A DNA stretch of 64,000 nt, taken from NCBI GenBank assembly GCA_033977485.1, contig CM066984.1, forward strand, positions 44,461,100-44,525,099. The letters are read 5' to 3'. This document shows, in pieces, positions 23,892-33,362 of the stretch (the stretch's first letter is position 1; every line of letters starts with the position of its first letter). The DNA is from Hydrangea macrophylla. Lineage: Eukaryota; Streptophyta; Magnoliopsida; Cornales; Hydrangeaceae. The notes under the pieces are model-generated. The model was not told the DNA's origin. It made no database searches and saw only the letters and a list, made by a program, of their open reading frames with translations. A program made the translations under genes and the position numbers.

Positions 23892-24847
23892 CTCTTTTCC
23901 AGTATAGGATGTTTGGAGTCTCCAATTACTTTCTTCAAACAGGAGATCCTGAGGGTTGGTCTATCATAATAATGAGGAATCGTTTCATGTTTCATGAAAT
24001 TCATTTGTGGAAGATATCCTTGTTTAAAATTTTCTTCCATATCCTGGAAATTTATCCAGAACTCTTTTTCCTCATTTATATCTTCTTCATACTCCCTCTC
24101 CTCTTCATATTTTGGAATATAATTATCAGAAGAGGGTTTAGAGAGAACATTTATACTCTTTTTATCATTTAAAGAAATTCCTTTAAGTTTTGTATCTTTT
24201 AAGGAAATATTTTTAATCTTTTGAGTTAAAAGATCAATAAAATCATCTTCCTCCTTCTTACTATGAGTTCTAAAATTTGTCGGTATAATAGGAGGTTTAA
24301 AAGTAGTAACTTCAAAAGAAGAACTGCTTGTAGCAGCATATTGAACAGGAGTCTTGAGATTTTTTAACAATTTTTCCTGTTCATCTAATTTATTTTCAAT
24401 CCTTAATAATTGGTTTTCCATAGAAACTATAGAACGATTTGTCCAATTATTTTGGTGAGCTAAATGATAGCTTGTAATAAAATCATTGTCCCCAGTTGCT
24501 TTACTAAGGTAAGCAACTGTTTCAAGATCTTTATCATTTACCTCGAAATTTATATGAACGGGAGGAGGATGTAGACTTTCAACTATGCCTTTATCCCCAT
24601 GTAACCTCCATTTGTAAGAACTGATAGTATTCAGTACCCTTTGGGTAGGAAACCAATTGTTAAACCAATCTACAGACCAAATGATAGTCTGTTTTTGATT
24701 TAGATCTTTATAATACAGATCTTTTATGCGATCAAGATCCGTTGTATGAAAATTTTTAAAGTATTCTTGTCGGAACTCAAGGTTTTTCTCCAACATGAAA
24801 TCTCTATTTATAGCCTTTCTTAAAAAGGAATTTGGACTAAAATCCAT
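23873..24847 (-). pseudogene. Pararetroviral capsid-ORF N-terminus with coiled coil
   Basis: A 324-residue open frame. It starts at an ATG overlapping the movement-protein stop as TAATG (24849-24845), an arrangement seen in compact viral genomes. The N-terminal half is unassigned. 'SMENQLLRIENKLDEQEKLL' near residue 145 is a short heptad-rich coiled coil. An acidic, Glu-rich segment follows near residue 250. The context, directly before the capsid core, suggests it is the N-terminal part of the capsid polyprotein. Confidence 0.75.
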
Positions 24848-25932
24848 TAAACATAGACAGATGAAGTATCATGAGAATAGGAAGGATCAAAAGGATCTCT
24901 TTTTTCCCTATTATCATTTGTTTCTTCTGGACCATAAACTCCTTGTGGAATTTGGTTTTCTATGTTTATAAATCCTTTTAAAACATTTTCTTTTTCCATA
25001 TTTTGGAGATGTTCAAGATGTATGTTTGGTCTGGGTTGATCAGACATGGATTGTCTTGAAGAAGAGGGATAAGAAACAGTGTAAGGAAGTTTTGAAGGGG
25101 CAGTGTTAAAACTTCTTACAGAATTACTCCTGCTCAAAGATAACTTACTAAATTTATGAGGAGTAAAAGAAACTTCAATATCACCATCTTTTGATTGGGT
25201 GATTTGATCTAATTGAGATGGAAGGACAGGTGCTGGCGGAACAGCATGAGGTAAAGTCCAATTTGTTGGGAAATTTATCTCATCCCATTTTATAAGTCTG
25301 GGAGTAGCAATATTAGTAGTAAGACAATTACTGTCTATTGCTACTGTTTTCCCTGGAATGCTTTTTAATGTAGCATTTGGACATAAAGTATTCATAACTT
25401 TGTAGTATATCCTATACGTGGTATTAACAGTACTTGTACCTGGTAGGTAATTGTACCCATCTGTTTGAATTTTTAAAGTAGTAGCTTCAAACAAGTTTTT
25501 GTCTTTTAAAGAGAGTGTCAAGTTTGAATAAACATCAAAATATACAGGACCATGACACAAGCTTGTTTGGATAATTCCCATAAGAGATGGTACAAAGTCT
25601 GTACATCTAGCATCTCTTAGGCTTAAAAGCAATTTGAATACATCCTATATGAATGTAATTATATTTATCGAGACATTTTTCAATATCCCGTAAACACAAA
25701 AGTCTAAGAGTCTGTTCATTATTATCAAGAACAATGTCTTGTTCAACAGTTTTGACATGATCTTGGATTATAAGAGAGTACCACTCTTATAAATTTGTTT
25801 AGTAGAAATAGATGGAATTGTCCATTGATTTAATTGTTCCGTTTGGTCAAACGCAACAAGTTCTGTATTAATAACATTAGATCTGGATCTTGAGGTAGAT
25901 CCAGGTCCAGATTTGGTTGTTCTTTTGAACAT
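24847..25932 (-). pseudogene. Pararetroviral movement protein (30K family)
   Basis: The main open part, 24847-25632 (261 residues), has the caulimovirid movement-protein core 'SLMGIIQTSLCHGPVYFDVY'. A Ser/Pro-rich C-terminal tail follows. In this family the protein forms tubules that carry virus through plasmodesmata. The N-terminal part begins at an ATG at 25932 with a basic Arg/Ser/Thr-rich start. It is cut by a stop near 25790 and by a second frame change near 25625, so the gene is dead. Confidence 0.85.
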
Positions 25933-26043
25933 GACCAAAGTGAGGCTACCTTGTTATATACTGTCTTTCTTATTATGAAATATCTGATAAATTTTTATGA
26001 TAATTCTTATAGGATCAAAGAATAAAGGATCAAATCCCTATAT

Positions 26044-26079
26044 TCACTAGTCATGGAGTTTTGACCAAAACAAAATACT
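26044..26079 (-). repeat. Inverted viral intergenic repeat, right arm
   Basis: 36 bp, the exact reverse complement of 18612-18647. It lies about 110 bp upstream of the movement-protein ATG on the minus strand, so it is part of the viral leader. Palindromic 'ttatgtgaaatttcacataa' lies just beyond, at about 26121-26140. Confidence 0.85.
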
Positions 26080-26302
26080 AATGTCCTTGGAACTTAATAA
26101 GTTTAAAATACATTACTTTTTTATGTGAAATTTCACATAACTAGTTCATTTTTTGCAAAACTATGTAAAATTTCACATAATTTTTATAATATGTGGACTT
26201 ATCACTAAAATATAAAAAACGGGCTGGATCTAATACTAAAAAAGTACATTTTAAAGGACTTTTGGCTAAAATTTCTAATTTTAATTTGCTTGTGAATTTT
26301 AG

Positions 26303-26459
26303 GAGTAATGCTTGGGACACCAAAAACATCCACATAAAGTTCACAAAAACTTATTGTGTCTATATCTCTCCTCAGCGGATCCCACCAGGAGAGAGATAGA
26401 CACAATAAGTTTTTTGTGAACTTTTTGAGGATGTTTTTTTGCGTCTCGAGTTGTAATCC
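26303..26459. mobile_element. Foldback MITE copy 1 (Mutator-like family)
   Basis: 157 bp forming a near-complete hairpin. The arms pair from 'aaaacatcc' through 'acttattgtgtctat(at)ctc' to 'aggagagagatagacacaat'. The outer ends are GAGTAATGCTTGGGACAC and, reversed, GGATTACAACTCGAGACGC. They match the family ends GGGTAATACTTGGGGCAC with decay. No clear target duplication is visible. Confidence 0.8.
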
Positions 26460-26713
26460 AATTCCTCTTTATTATAAAGGATGGGAAACCATACTAGCGG
26501 TGCAGGAATGGCAATTCCAATTCCACTTGAAATCGATCCGAAATATTCTAATCTTGTATTCCAAAATTTAAAATTTCAAAAAATAAAATAAAATAAATTA
26601 AGAAAAAAAAAATAATTGGATTCTGACTGTTGCAGGGAATTTTGATCCGAAAAATATGAAATATTTCATACAACTTCCAATTTGACTATGATGAAATGTG
26701 TTCAATATGTAAA
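26460..26713. other. Gene-free spacer between MITEs
   Basis: AT-rich, with an A-rich run near 26580-26615. I see nothing identifiable here. Confidence 0.4.
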
Positions 26714-26862
26714 GAGTATTACTTGCCTCACAACCTCTCTTATGTGTCTATCTCTCTCCTGATAGGTCCCACAATGCCAATGGACCCTATAGTTCCCACT
26801 AGAAGAGAGATAGACACAAGATTGTGAGAAGGTTGTGGGAAAGTTGTTAGCCAAGTAATGCC
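26714..26862. mobile_element. Foldback MITE copy 2
   Basis: 149 bp. The arms 'cacaacctctcttatgtgtc' and 'gacacaagattgtgagaagg' pair. The core 'tatctctctcct' and 'agaagagagata' is shared with copies 1 and 3. The ends are GAGTATTACTTG and CCAAGTAATGCC. The flanks do not match as a 9-bp duplication, so the copy is older. Confidence 0.78.
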
Positions 26863-26939
26863 AGAAAATTAGACATCACCTTCCTATTTTAAGATCGTTA
26901 CAAAATAAGAAATGGGAGAATCATAATCCATATTTATTT

Positions 26940-27052
26940 GCATAGGTTGGCATAGCTCAAGTGGCAAAGAGCTTGGCATATACAAGTCCCCTCCAATGCA
27001 TAGGTTCGGAGTTCGAACCTCATCCTCCTCTCCTATACAAAAAATAATAATA
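26940..27052 (+). mobile_element. tRNA-derived SINE, 17-bp TSD
   Basis: 113 bp. It begins 'gcataggttggcatagctca', with a Pol III A-box-like segment, followed by a B box 'ggttcggagttcgaacc'. It ends in 'caaaaaataataataata'. It is flanked by a perfect 17-bp direct repeat, ataatccatatttattt, at 26923-26939 and 27053-27069. This is the hallmark of target-primed insertion. It is not a tRNA gene, because the body cannot form the cloverleaf 3' half. Confidence 0.88.
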
Positions 27053-27069
27053 ATAATCCATATTTATTT

Positions 27070-27420
27070 TAGGGTCTTTTAGTAATAAATCCATAAACAA
27101 TAGAAATATATGGCAATTTGTCCTTTGAGTTAAAAAGTTTTGTAACAAGTCCCTATTAAGTTAGAGTTACCAGAATACCCTTGCTAAATTTAGCTCAACA
27201 TTTATCAAAATGGAAAACCTCTGTCATGATAATTTTATCCTAAAAATCCTCTCCCAAATTCATGATTTCATATTTCAAAATTTTGAAATTGATCATCAAC
27301 TCCCATAGAGCCCATCATTTCGACATCTTTGACCAAACAAAACTAGGGCTTGCCTTGCAATTCCGGCAAGGAGACCCAGAATCACTTGAAATTCCAGTGA
27401 GTATACGGACTGTGGAGGAG
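27070..27420. other. Gene-free sequence
   Basis: AT-rich and non-coding. At its right end lies 'cttgaaattccagtgagtat', which recurs near 27696 as part of the duplication described next. Confidence 0.4.
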
Positions 27421-28092
27421 TAGAAATGTATGTTTATTGTGTATATTGGGGTTTAAATGCTATGAAAAATTCAAAGTTTCAATAATAAAACAAGTCTATA
27501 ATTTTTAACTAACAAATTTGTAAAACTTATTTGAGGAAGGTTATCATATCTTGTGAATTTCACAAGGATGTTCATGAAAACATTTACACCATCTATGAAA
27601 TTCATCTGAGATTTTTCACAAATCCGTTTATGAAAATACCAATGATGGTCATCAACTAGTAAATTTGAAATTCCGGCAACGAGACCAGGGATCACTTGAA
27701 ATTCCGGCAAGTATACAGACTGTGGAGGAGTAAAATGCATGGGAGTGACGAGATATTGATTGCAAAGCCCTAGCCCATTCCCATTTTGGGCGGAACAGAA
27801 CTAGAGCAAGAATTGAATTATCTATGCATGGCGATTTGATATACCAAAAATGGAGAAGAAATGTATGTTTATTGTGTATTTTGGGGTTTAAATGTTATTA
27901 AAAACTCCGAGTTTCAATAATAAAACATGTCTATAATTTTCAACTAACAAATTTGTGAAACTATTCGACAAAGGTTATCTTGTGAATTTCACAAGAAAGT
28001 TCTTGAAAAAACTTACACCATTATGAAACTGATCTGAGATTTTTCACAAATCCGTTTATGAAAATACCAATGAGGGTCATCAACTAGTAAAT
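27421..28092. repeat. 435-bp-spaced direct duplication
   Basis: About 240 bp starting 'gaaatgtatgtttattgtgt' at 27423 is repeated at 27858. Both copies run through 'gagatttttcacaaatccgt' to 'tcatcaactagtaaatt'. The copies differ by scattered substitutions and small indels. The intervening DNA carries a second copy of 'aagtata(c)(g/a)gactgtggag'. Palindromic 'cttgtgaatttcacaag' occurs in both copies. Confidence 0.8.
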
Positions 28093-28172
28093 TTTCTTGT
28101 GAATTTCACAACTAAGTTTGTGAAAAATACATCCAATCACTGGGATTTTCAAGAAAAATAGATTGTGAATTT

Positions 28173-28239
28173 CATAGGAGAGAGATAGACACATCTCTTT
28201 AGGAAGTTGTATGAAAGTTGTCACAACAGAATTACTCTT
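28173..28239. mobile_element. Half MITE (right arm only)
   Basis: The sequence 'ggagagagatagacacatct ... aagttgtatgaaagttgt ... gaattactct' matches the right arm of the foldback family. The left arm is missing. Confidence 0.6.
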
Positions 28240-28287
28240 ATGGAATAGAGAGAGGGACGAATAGAGAGGAACCAAAGAGTCGTTTTG

Positions 28288-28345
28288 ATGACACACACAT
28301 ATACACATACAAACACACATATACATACATATACGCATGCACACC
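28288..28345. repeat. (CA/TA)-rich microsatellite
   Basis: An irregular acacacatatacacatacaa tract directly outside the gypsy LTR edge. Confidence 0.7.
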
Positions 28346-28346
28346 C

Positions 28347-29345
28347 TATTACGCCCCAGAACAGCAAAAATAGAGAAAAATAAATTTCCTTTTTGGGTAC
28401 GTAGGGAATGACTGTTAAAGTCACTCAATTGTCCACACCACAGTACTAAGCAACAGAAAATAGTAGTAGAAACAACGAAATCTATTACACACGTTCTAAT
28501 TATTACAAAATCAGAGTCTACCACAGGAATATAAAAGGTCTGGAGCCTAGGTACCAAATGTAATAATAAATTCTGTAACGGAACATAAACTAATACTATC
28601 TTCGGATCTTTAGCTAGCGTAGACGTACTCATCAGCGTAATAGTCTCCTCCAGTGTAACCAGCAGTAGTGGACCACCCTCTACGTACTCTCCTTCCGGAT
28701 AGTAGCAATCATAGTTCGATTCGGTACCTGCAATAGCATAGACAGGATATGTCCAGGCAATAAGGGTCGTCAGCTTACTGAAAGCTGAGTGAGAAGTAAC
28801 TAACACAGTCTCATATGTATAAAGTAATTACCAGTTATGAACAATATATAGTAGTGCTACTAATAATATCTTAATCCTTTATTCCGAACTCATTACCCGA
28901 TTCCTATCGCCATCAAACCCTAAGACTGGCTATACTGACATCGACTAACTACCATGAACCAATTATATCATCACAACATACTAGTATTATTGTTCACCAC
29001 TTTTAAGAACTCTTACTGTTCACCGCTTTTAAGAACTCTTGCGAACAACATACATCGTTATAATATAACGACTAGTCTATGGACATACCACTACTCTTGT
29101 TCACCACTTTTCATAACTCTTCTGTTCACCACCATTAAGAACACTTACGAGTATGGTACACACATAGCTCTCACAAACACAATCCTGGCCAATCCCTGCT
29201 ATCTGCCTATTTGATTTAACATAAGCGGATTATCAACTCGACTGAGCGCAACCCTTACTAACGTTCCATTATTGCATCCCATTACCCCTTGATTCAATGG
29301 TATCGCATATAGGCAACATGCCTTGACATATGAATAGCTAAATAG
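28347..29345 (-). repeat. Gypsy G1 3' LTR, truncated
   Basis: About 1 kb aligned with 33484-34420, including 'aataaatttcctttttgg' and repeated 'gttcacc(a/g)cttttaagaac'. The outer edge has decayed to tattacgcccc. The inner edge at 29345 is the deletion joint with RT. A 240-residue open frame inside it (28084-28806) is LTR read-through, not a gene. Confidence 0.8.
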
Positions 29346-30170
29346 TCCAAGGAAACTTCTCACTTCTATTGCATTCGTCGGCCTATTCCCGCTCAAAAAT
29401 GCATCGATCTTGGATGAGTCCACAGAGATACCATCCTGGGATATAACATATACCAAGAATTTGACCTCCTATAGCCAGAATTCACACTTGCTGAACTTTG
29501 CATACAACTTACTATTTCTGAGCGTTTACAAAGCAATCCGTACATGTTCCTTGAGATCTTCCTCTGTCTTGGAGTATATTAGGGTGTCGTCAATGAACAC
29601 TATAATGAATTGATTCAGATAAGGTCTAAATACTCTATTCATTAAGTCCATAAATACTTCCAGAGCATTAGTCAAACCAAAAGGCATATGTAGAAGAGTA
29701 ATAGTTGGGACACAACCTTCATACAACCTCCCCAAAAGATGTGTCTATCTCTCTCCTGTGATGTCACTGGACCCCACAGTTACACAGGAAAGAGATAGAC
29801 GCATCTTTTGGGGAGGTTGTATGAAAGTTGTATGAAGGTTGTGCCCCAAGTATTACCCTATGTAGAAACTAGTAATGCCCGTATCTCGTCCTGAATGCAG
29901 TCTTCGATATATCCTCTGGTCGAACTAACAACTGATGATACCCTAAACATAGATCAATCTTTGAAAAGATCATCGATCCTTGCAGTTGATTGAATAGATC
30001 ATTTATCAAAGGAAGTGGGTATCGGTTCTTGATCGTAACCTTAGTCAATTCTCCATAATCGATACAGAGTTAAAGCATCCCATCTTTATTTTTCACAAAT
30101 AATACTGACGCTAAGGTGATGTACTAAGGGCGAACAAACCCCAAATTGTCAAGTTCTTGAACTTGCTTCT
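29346..30170 (-). pseudogene. Gypsy G1 reverse transcriptase, split by a MITE
   Basis: On the minus strand, 30170-29868 reads RT motifs such as '[20 protein letters not shown]' with several stops. After the MITE, '[15 protein letters not shown]' and the catalytic segment '[15 protein letters not shown]' follow. The frame then reads 'DGISVDSSKIDAFLSGNRPT' and 'RSFLGL', where it runs into LTR sequence. The catalytic motif is FIDD as in gypsy. RNase H and integrase are absent. Confidence 0.85.
29696..29858. mobile_element. Foldback MITE copy 3, perfect 9-bp TSD
   Basis: 163 bp and an almost perfect hairpin. GAGTAATAGTTGGGACACAA pairs with TTGTGCCCCAAGTATTACCC. The arms continue through 'ccttcatacaacc' and 'aaaagatgtgtctatctctc'. 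The identical 9-bp flanks tatgtagaa at 29687-29695 and 29859-29867 point to a Mutator-type origin. It is inserted in the G1 RT and is probably the youngest copy in the window. Confidence 0.93.
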
Positions 30171-30640
30171 TCAATTCCAACATCTCAATATCGCCATTCG
30201 ATATAGAGTCTTAGAAATCGGTAATTTTCCAGGTACTAGTTCCACGCAAAATTCTATTTTTCTCTTCGATGGAAGTCCTTTGATATTCTGGAATACATCT
30301 TCGAAATCTTGTACAGTAGGGATCTGATCCATCGTAGGTTCTGTACTCGTACCTCCGATCGCAGCTAAACAACTTGTTAAGAACATATCGATCGTCGACT
30401 GGCACTGAAATCTGATCGTCGGACGTACAGGTATCAGAAACACAATAGTCCTAGTAGAGTAATCCAAATTGGTACCATACTTGGTAAGCCAATCCATTCC
30501 TAGGATAATATCGAACTCTGACATGGACAGAATTACAAGTCTGCCGGAAGATTCCTATCGCCCAAGGTCAATGGGCAATCTTTGCACACTTTACCCAACT
30601 TAATAGTCACTCCCAACGGTGACTCGGAATTAAGCGTTGG
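30171..30640 (-). pseudogene. Gypsy G1 protease and RT linker
   Basis: The open stretch 30171-30524 reads 'FDIILGMDWLTKYG', the conserved C-terminal protease motif of gypsy elements. 'DVFQNIKGLPSKRKIEFCVE' follows, the start of the RT linker. Frames change at both ends. The protease active-site region lies further right, near 30720, in a damaged form (ALFDSVLY where ALFDTGA-type would be expected). Confidence 0.82.
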
Positions 30641-30641
30641 C

Positions 30642-31121
30642 TTAAGTGTTAGGGGCTCTAAACCCAATCGACTCATATAGTCTTAATTGCAATAAATGAA
30701 CGTACAGCACAGAATCGAATAATGCTTTAACTTGGCTGTGGAAGAGTATAAACGTACCTTCCAAGTTCTGTTGCTCCCCAGCATTAAAGCCAACTACCTT
30801 GGGAATAGTAGTATTCACCCTTGTCTGATCTGGGGGTCCTAGATGCCCTTGTACCGGCGCTCCGTAATATTCTCCATGAGGTGCACAACAACCCTTGCTT
30901 AAATGGCCTGGCTTATTGCAGTATCGGCAAACGATGTCTAATCGGCGGTTCACTCTGGGGGCTGTGCAGAACTTTGCAATATGCCCGGGTACTCCACAGT
31001 TGTAACATCCTTCATTGTTTGGCTGTGGGGGGCCGTAAGAGATGCCTAAGGTGGCAGTCCTTGTTGTCGATACTGGTGGGGTCGAGGATAGCTCGACTAG
31101 GGCTTCCTGGCTCAATTGCAA
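30642..31121 (-). pseudogene. Gypsy G1 gag zinc knuckles and protease start
   Basis: 159 residues with two tandem CCHC knuckles, CYNCGVPGHIAKFC and CRYCNKPGHLSKGC. They are the nucleic-acid-binding end of gag. The frame then runs toward the damaged protease. Two knuckles in series is common in plant gypsy gag. Confidence 0.85.
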
Positions 31122-31198
31122 TTCAGTTTGTTCCCTTGGAAGTTACCCTGGGGTCTCCATTCCTGAGTATTGCTTGTTGAGGAGGCCAGGAAATTCCT

Positions 31199-31933
31199 CT
31201 ATTGAAAGTTCCTCAGTGGTAGGGGTCGGTTCAATGGCTGTCGCTGAACTGGATAAGCATCCTTCTCCAATCCCACAGCGAATCTGACAGTAACTTCAAA
31301 CGACTGATTTAGGTGGCCGACCATCATATGGCTAAGGTGGGGGTTAAGTCCCTGGTGGAAACGCTTAACCTTCTTCTGTGGCGTGTCTATCATATGTTGA
31401 GTGAATCGAGATAAACGTACAAACTGCATTGTGTATTCCTGTACAGTCCATCCTCCCTGGACCAAACTAAGAAACTTCTTCTCTTGTTGATCCTTCTCAT
31501 CTTCTGGAAAATACTGCTCCAGAAACCTACCCTTAAACCACTCCCAAGGCATTGCCCTTATAGCGTTCACTCCGATAGTAGCTCTATCAGCTTCCCACCA
31601 GTCTGCGGTGGTGTAAGTCAACTGAACCGTAGCAAGACGGCGCTTATCTTGCTCATTACACTCCAGGGTTTCAAAGATAAGCTCCATCTCACGGAGCCAT
31701 TGCTCTGCCTTCCACGCTTCGGTCAATCCGTTGAACTTCTCAGGACATAGTCCACGAAAGCAATCTAACAACTTATCCTCGGTCAGTCTTGGCGGAGGTG
31801 GTGCAACAGGATACTAGGTAGGTTATTGATTGGTAGCATGGTTTTAAGTATCCCCTACATGTTCCATCCTTTGCATGTATGCCTCAAAGACACTTGAGGG
31901 ATCCATACCCTCTAAATGGGTGCCCCTAGTCAT
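31199..31933 (-). pseudogene. Gypsy G1 gag (capsid region)
   Basis: The gag start reads at an ATG at 31933. A stop follows after about 30 codons. The main open stretch, 31199-31771, holds the Retrotrans_gag domain with 'AEQWLREMELIFETLECNEQ', 'ADWWEADRATIG' and 'WEWFKGRFLEQYFPE'. The C-terminus leads into the zinc knuckles in another frame. Confidence 0.88.
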
Positions 31934-32451
31934 GGCTGATTCCTTCTAGCTCCAACCATCATGTCTTATGTGATATGTACCTATAAAAGACCTATCGATC
32001 AGCTTAAAGTTTTCTCGAAGAAACAAAATCATAGATGAGATGAACTAATAGATCTAAACATCAGCTCTTGACAACATCAAATCAAAATCACATCACAAAT
32101 ATCTCAAAAGTATACTAGTATATATATATATATATCAAGAGGTGTATCACGAAGTACACACTAGTCAAACTGTGTACCGCGTAGGACATGAGCGAAATAC
32201 AAGTACCAAGGTTAGCTTTTTACAATGCCACTACTAGTGGAAATCATCTACACAAAAACTATGGTCAAATAGTTCTCTCAAGCCCCCAAAAATTAGTTGG
32301 ACAACATGTCCTGATCAAGACTAACAAAATCTAAACCCTATCTTGACTCAAAAGTCAACAATATCTTATCCAGTTGGTGGTGCCTCATCCTCTACTGCGA
32401 TATCCATCTCCCCTGGTGGATCATCCGCCCCCGGCACAGCATGTTCTCCTA
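31934..32451 (-). other. Spacer between gag and upstream ORF block
   Basis: Non-coding. It includes a (TA)n tract at about 32119-32135. Nothing else is recognisable. Confidence 0.5.
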
Positions 32452-33362
32452 TCACAGCTCCACTCCCCCAACATCAACCACCTCTACGTCAGCGTCTTCC
32501 ATCATATCTGCCATTGCCCGATTTGTGACGTCGACGGCTACCGCAGCAAATCCCTCTGCAATGTTAATAGCCCGAGCTAATGCTGCCTCTCCTATAACAT
32601 ACCTGGCTGGCTGAACAGCCATCTCAACTACCCATTCTGCTGCCATCTGGGCCATGGCTACTATATGTACAATAGGTCCCACTGAAAACTCAGGTACGAC
32701 TCGTATCTCAGGCATAAATACCTCCTTTGGCTCCTCATCCTCTATATCCTCATCTCCCCCAGCTACCGTAACACCTTCGCCAACTACGGGATCCATATAT
32801 GCTGACTTTGGATCCTCTGGGTCATCCTCCAGCTTCTCGTCATCGTCTACAGGCTCCTCCTATCCGTTCCCATCTATATCCTCATCATCCTCATCCTCCT
32901 CTGGCTCTGGGTCCTCTGTTGGATCCTCATCATCCTGTATCGGCTCTGGCTCTAGATCATCAGGCTGATCCTAGGGCTTTGGTGCTTATACATCGGGTAC
33001 TAGTGCTGGTGCTGCTGCCTATGCTGGTACAGGCTCTGGTGGAATGGGTCCTGCTAGAATGGCTCGTAACTCGATCTCATACATTTTCTGCTTGCTCTGG
33101 ATCAATTGAGTTATCTCCTGGTATATGGCCTCTCAGGTCTTGGCATAATAATACGCATCTTTGTCGAGTGAGTCAGTCCCTCGACAAATTGAGCGCTCCA
33201 CATCTTCTTCTCTAAATACCGACTAGCCATCTGGAAAATATGACTGCTGTATATCTTCAGAATAGATGGCTCTACTGTATACCCATGAATCACATGTCCA
33301 CCAAATGAATCGTCCACAAACAGATAAAAATTTGGATCCATGCTAACCTGCAAAGGAAACAA
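32452..33362 (-). pseudogene. Extra acidic ORF upstream of gypsy gag
   Basis: A nearly continuous minus-strand frame of about 300 codons, broken by one frameshift near 33120 and about four stops near 32860-33025. It opens at 'MDPNFYLFVDDSFGGHVIHG', then a helical Lys/Gln-rich part 'ITQLIQSKQKMYEIEL'. An acidic Glu/Asp/Pro stretch follows, and last an Ala/Val/Met-rich tail. It lies between the 5' LTR and gag. I do not recognise a domain. Some Tat/Ogre gypsy elements carry an additional ORF in this position, but no homology is shown here. Confidence 0.55.

Larger units (their letters stand above)
18559..26140 (-). mobile_element. Endogenous pararetrovirus (Caulimoviridae)
   Basis: An integrated, defective plant pararetrovirus genome of about 7.5 kb on the minus strand. 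In transcription order it carries a 30K-type movement protein, a capsid-region ORF with a coiled-coil, the capsid core with CCHC zinc finger, aspartic protease, RT-RNase H, and a downstream ORF of unknown role. No integrase is present, as expected for this family. Frameshifts or stops break the movement protein, capsid and polyprotein frames, so it cannot encode a working set. The genus is uncertain; a downstream ORF after RNase H would fit florendovirus-like or related endogenous lineages. A 36-bp perfect inverted match joins the two ends (18612-18647 and 26044-26079). Confidence 0.9.

Noticed and set aside
26940..27052. tRNA gene
   Set aside because: Only A and B boxes are tRNA-like. The 3' half is unrelated, and the 17-bp duplication marks it as a SINE.
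28084..28806. A 240-residue minus-strand open frame
   Set aside because: It lies across the gypsy 3' LTR edge, a microsatellite and a half MITE. No domain is present, and the corresponding 5' LTR lacks the frame.
32343..33215. Plus-strand Ser/Pro/His-rich open frames
   Set aside because: Shadows of the minus-strand acidic ORF block; the codon pattern fits the minus strand.
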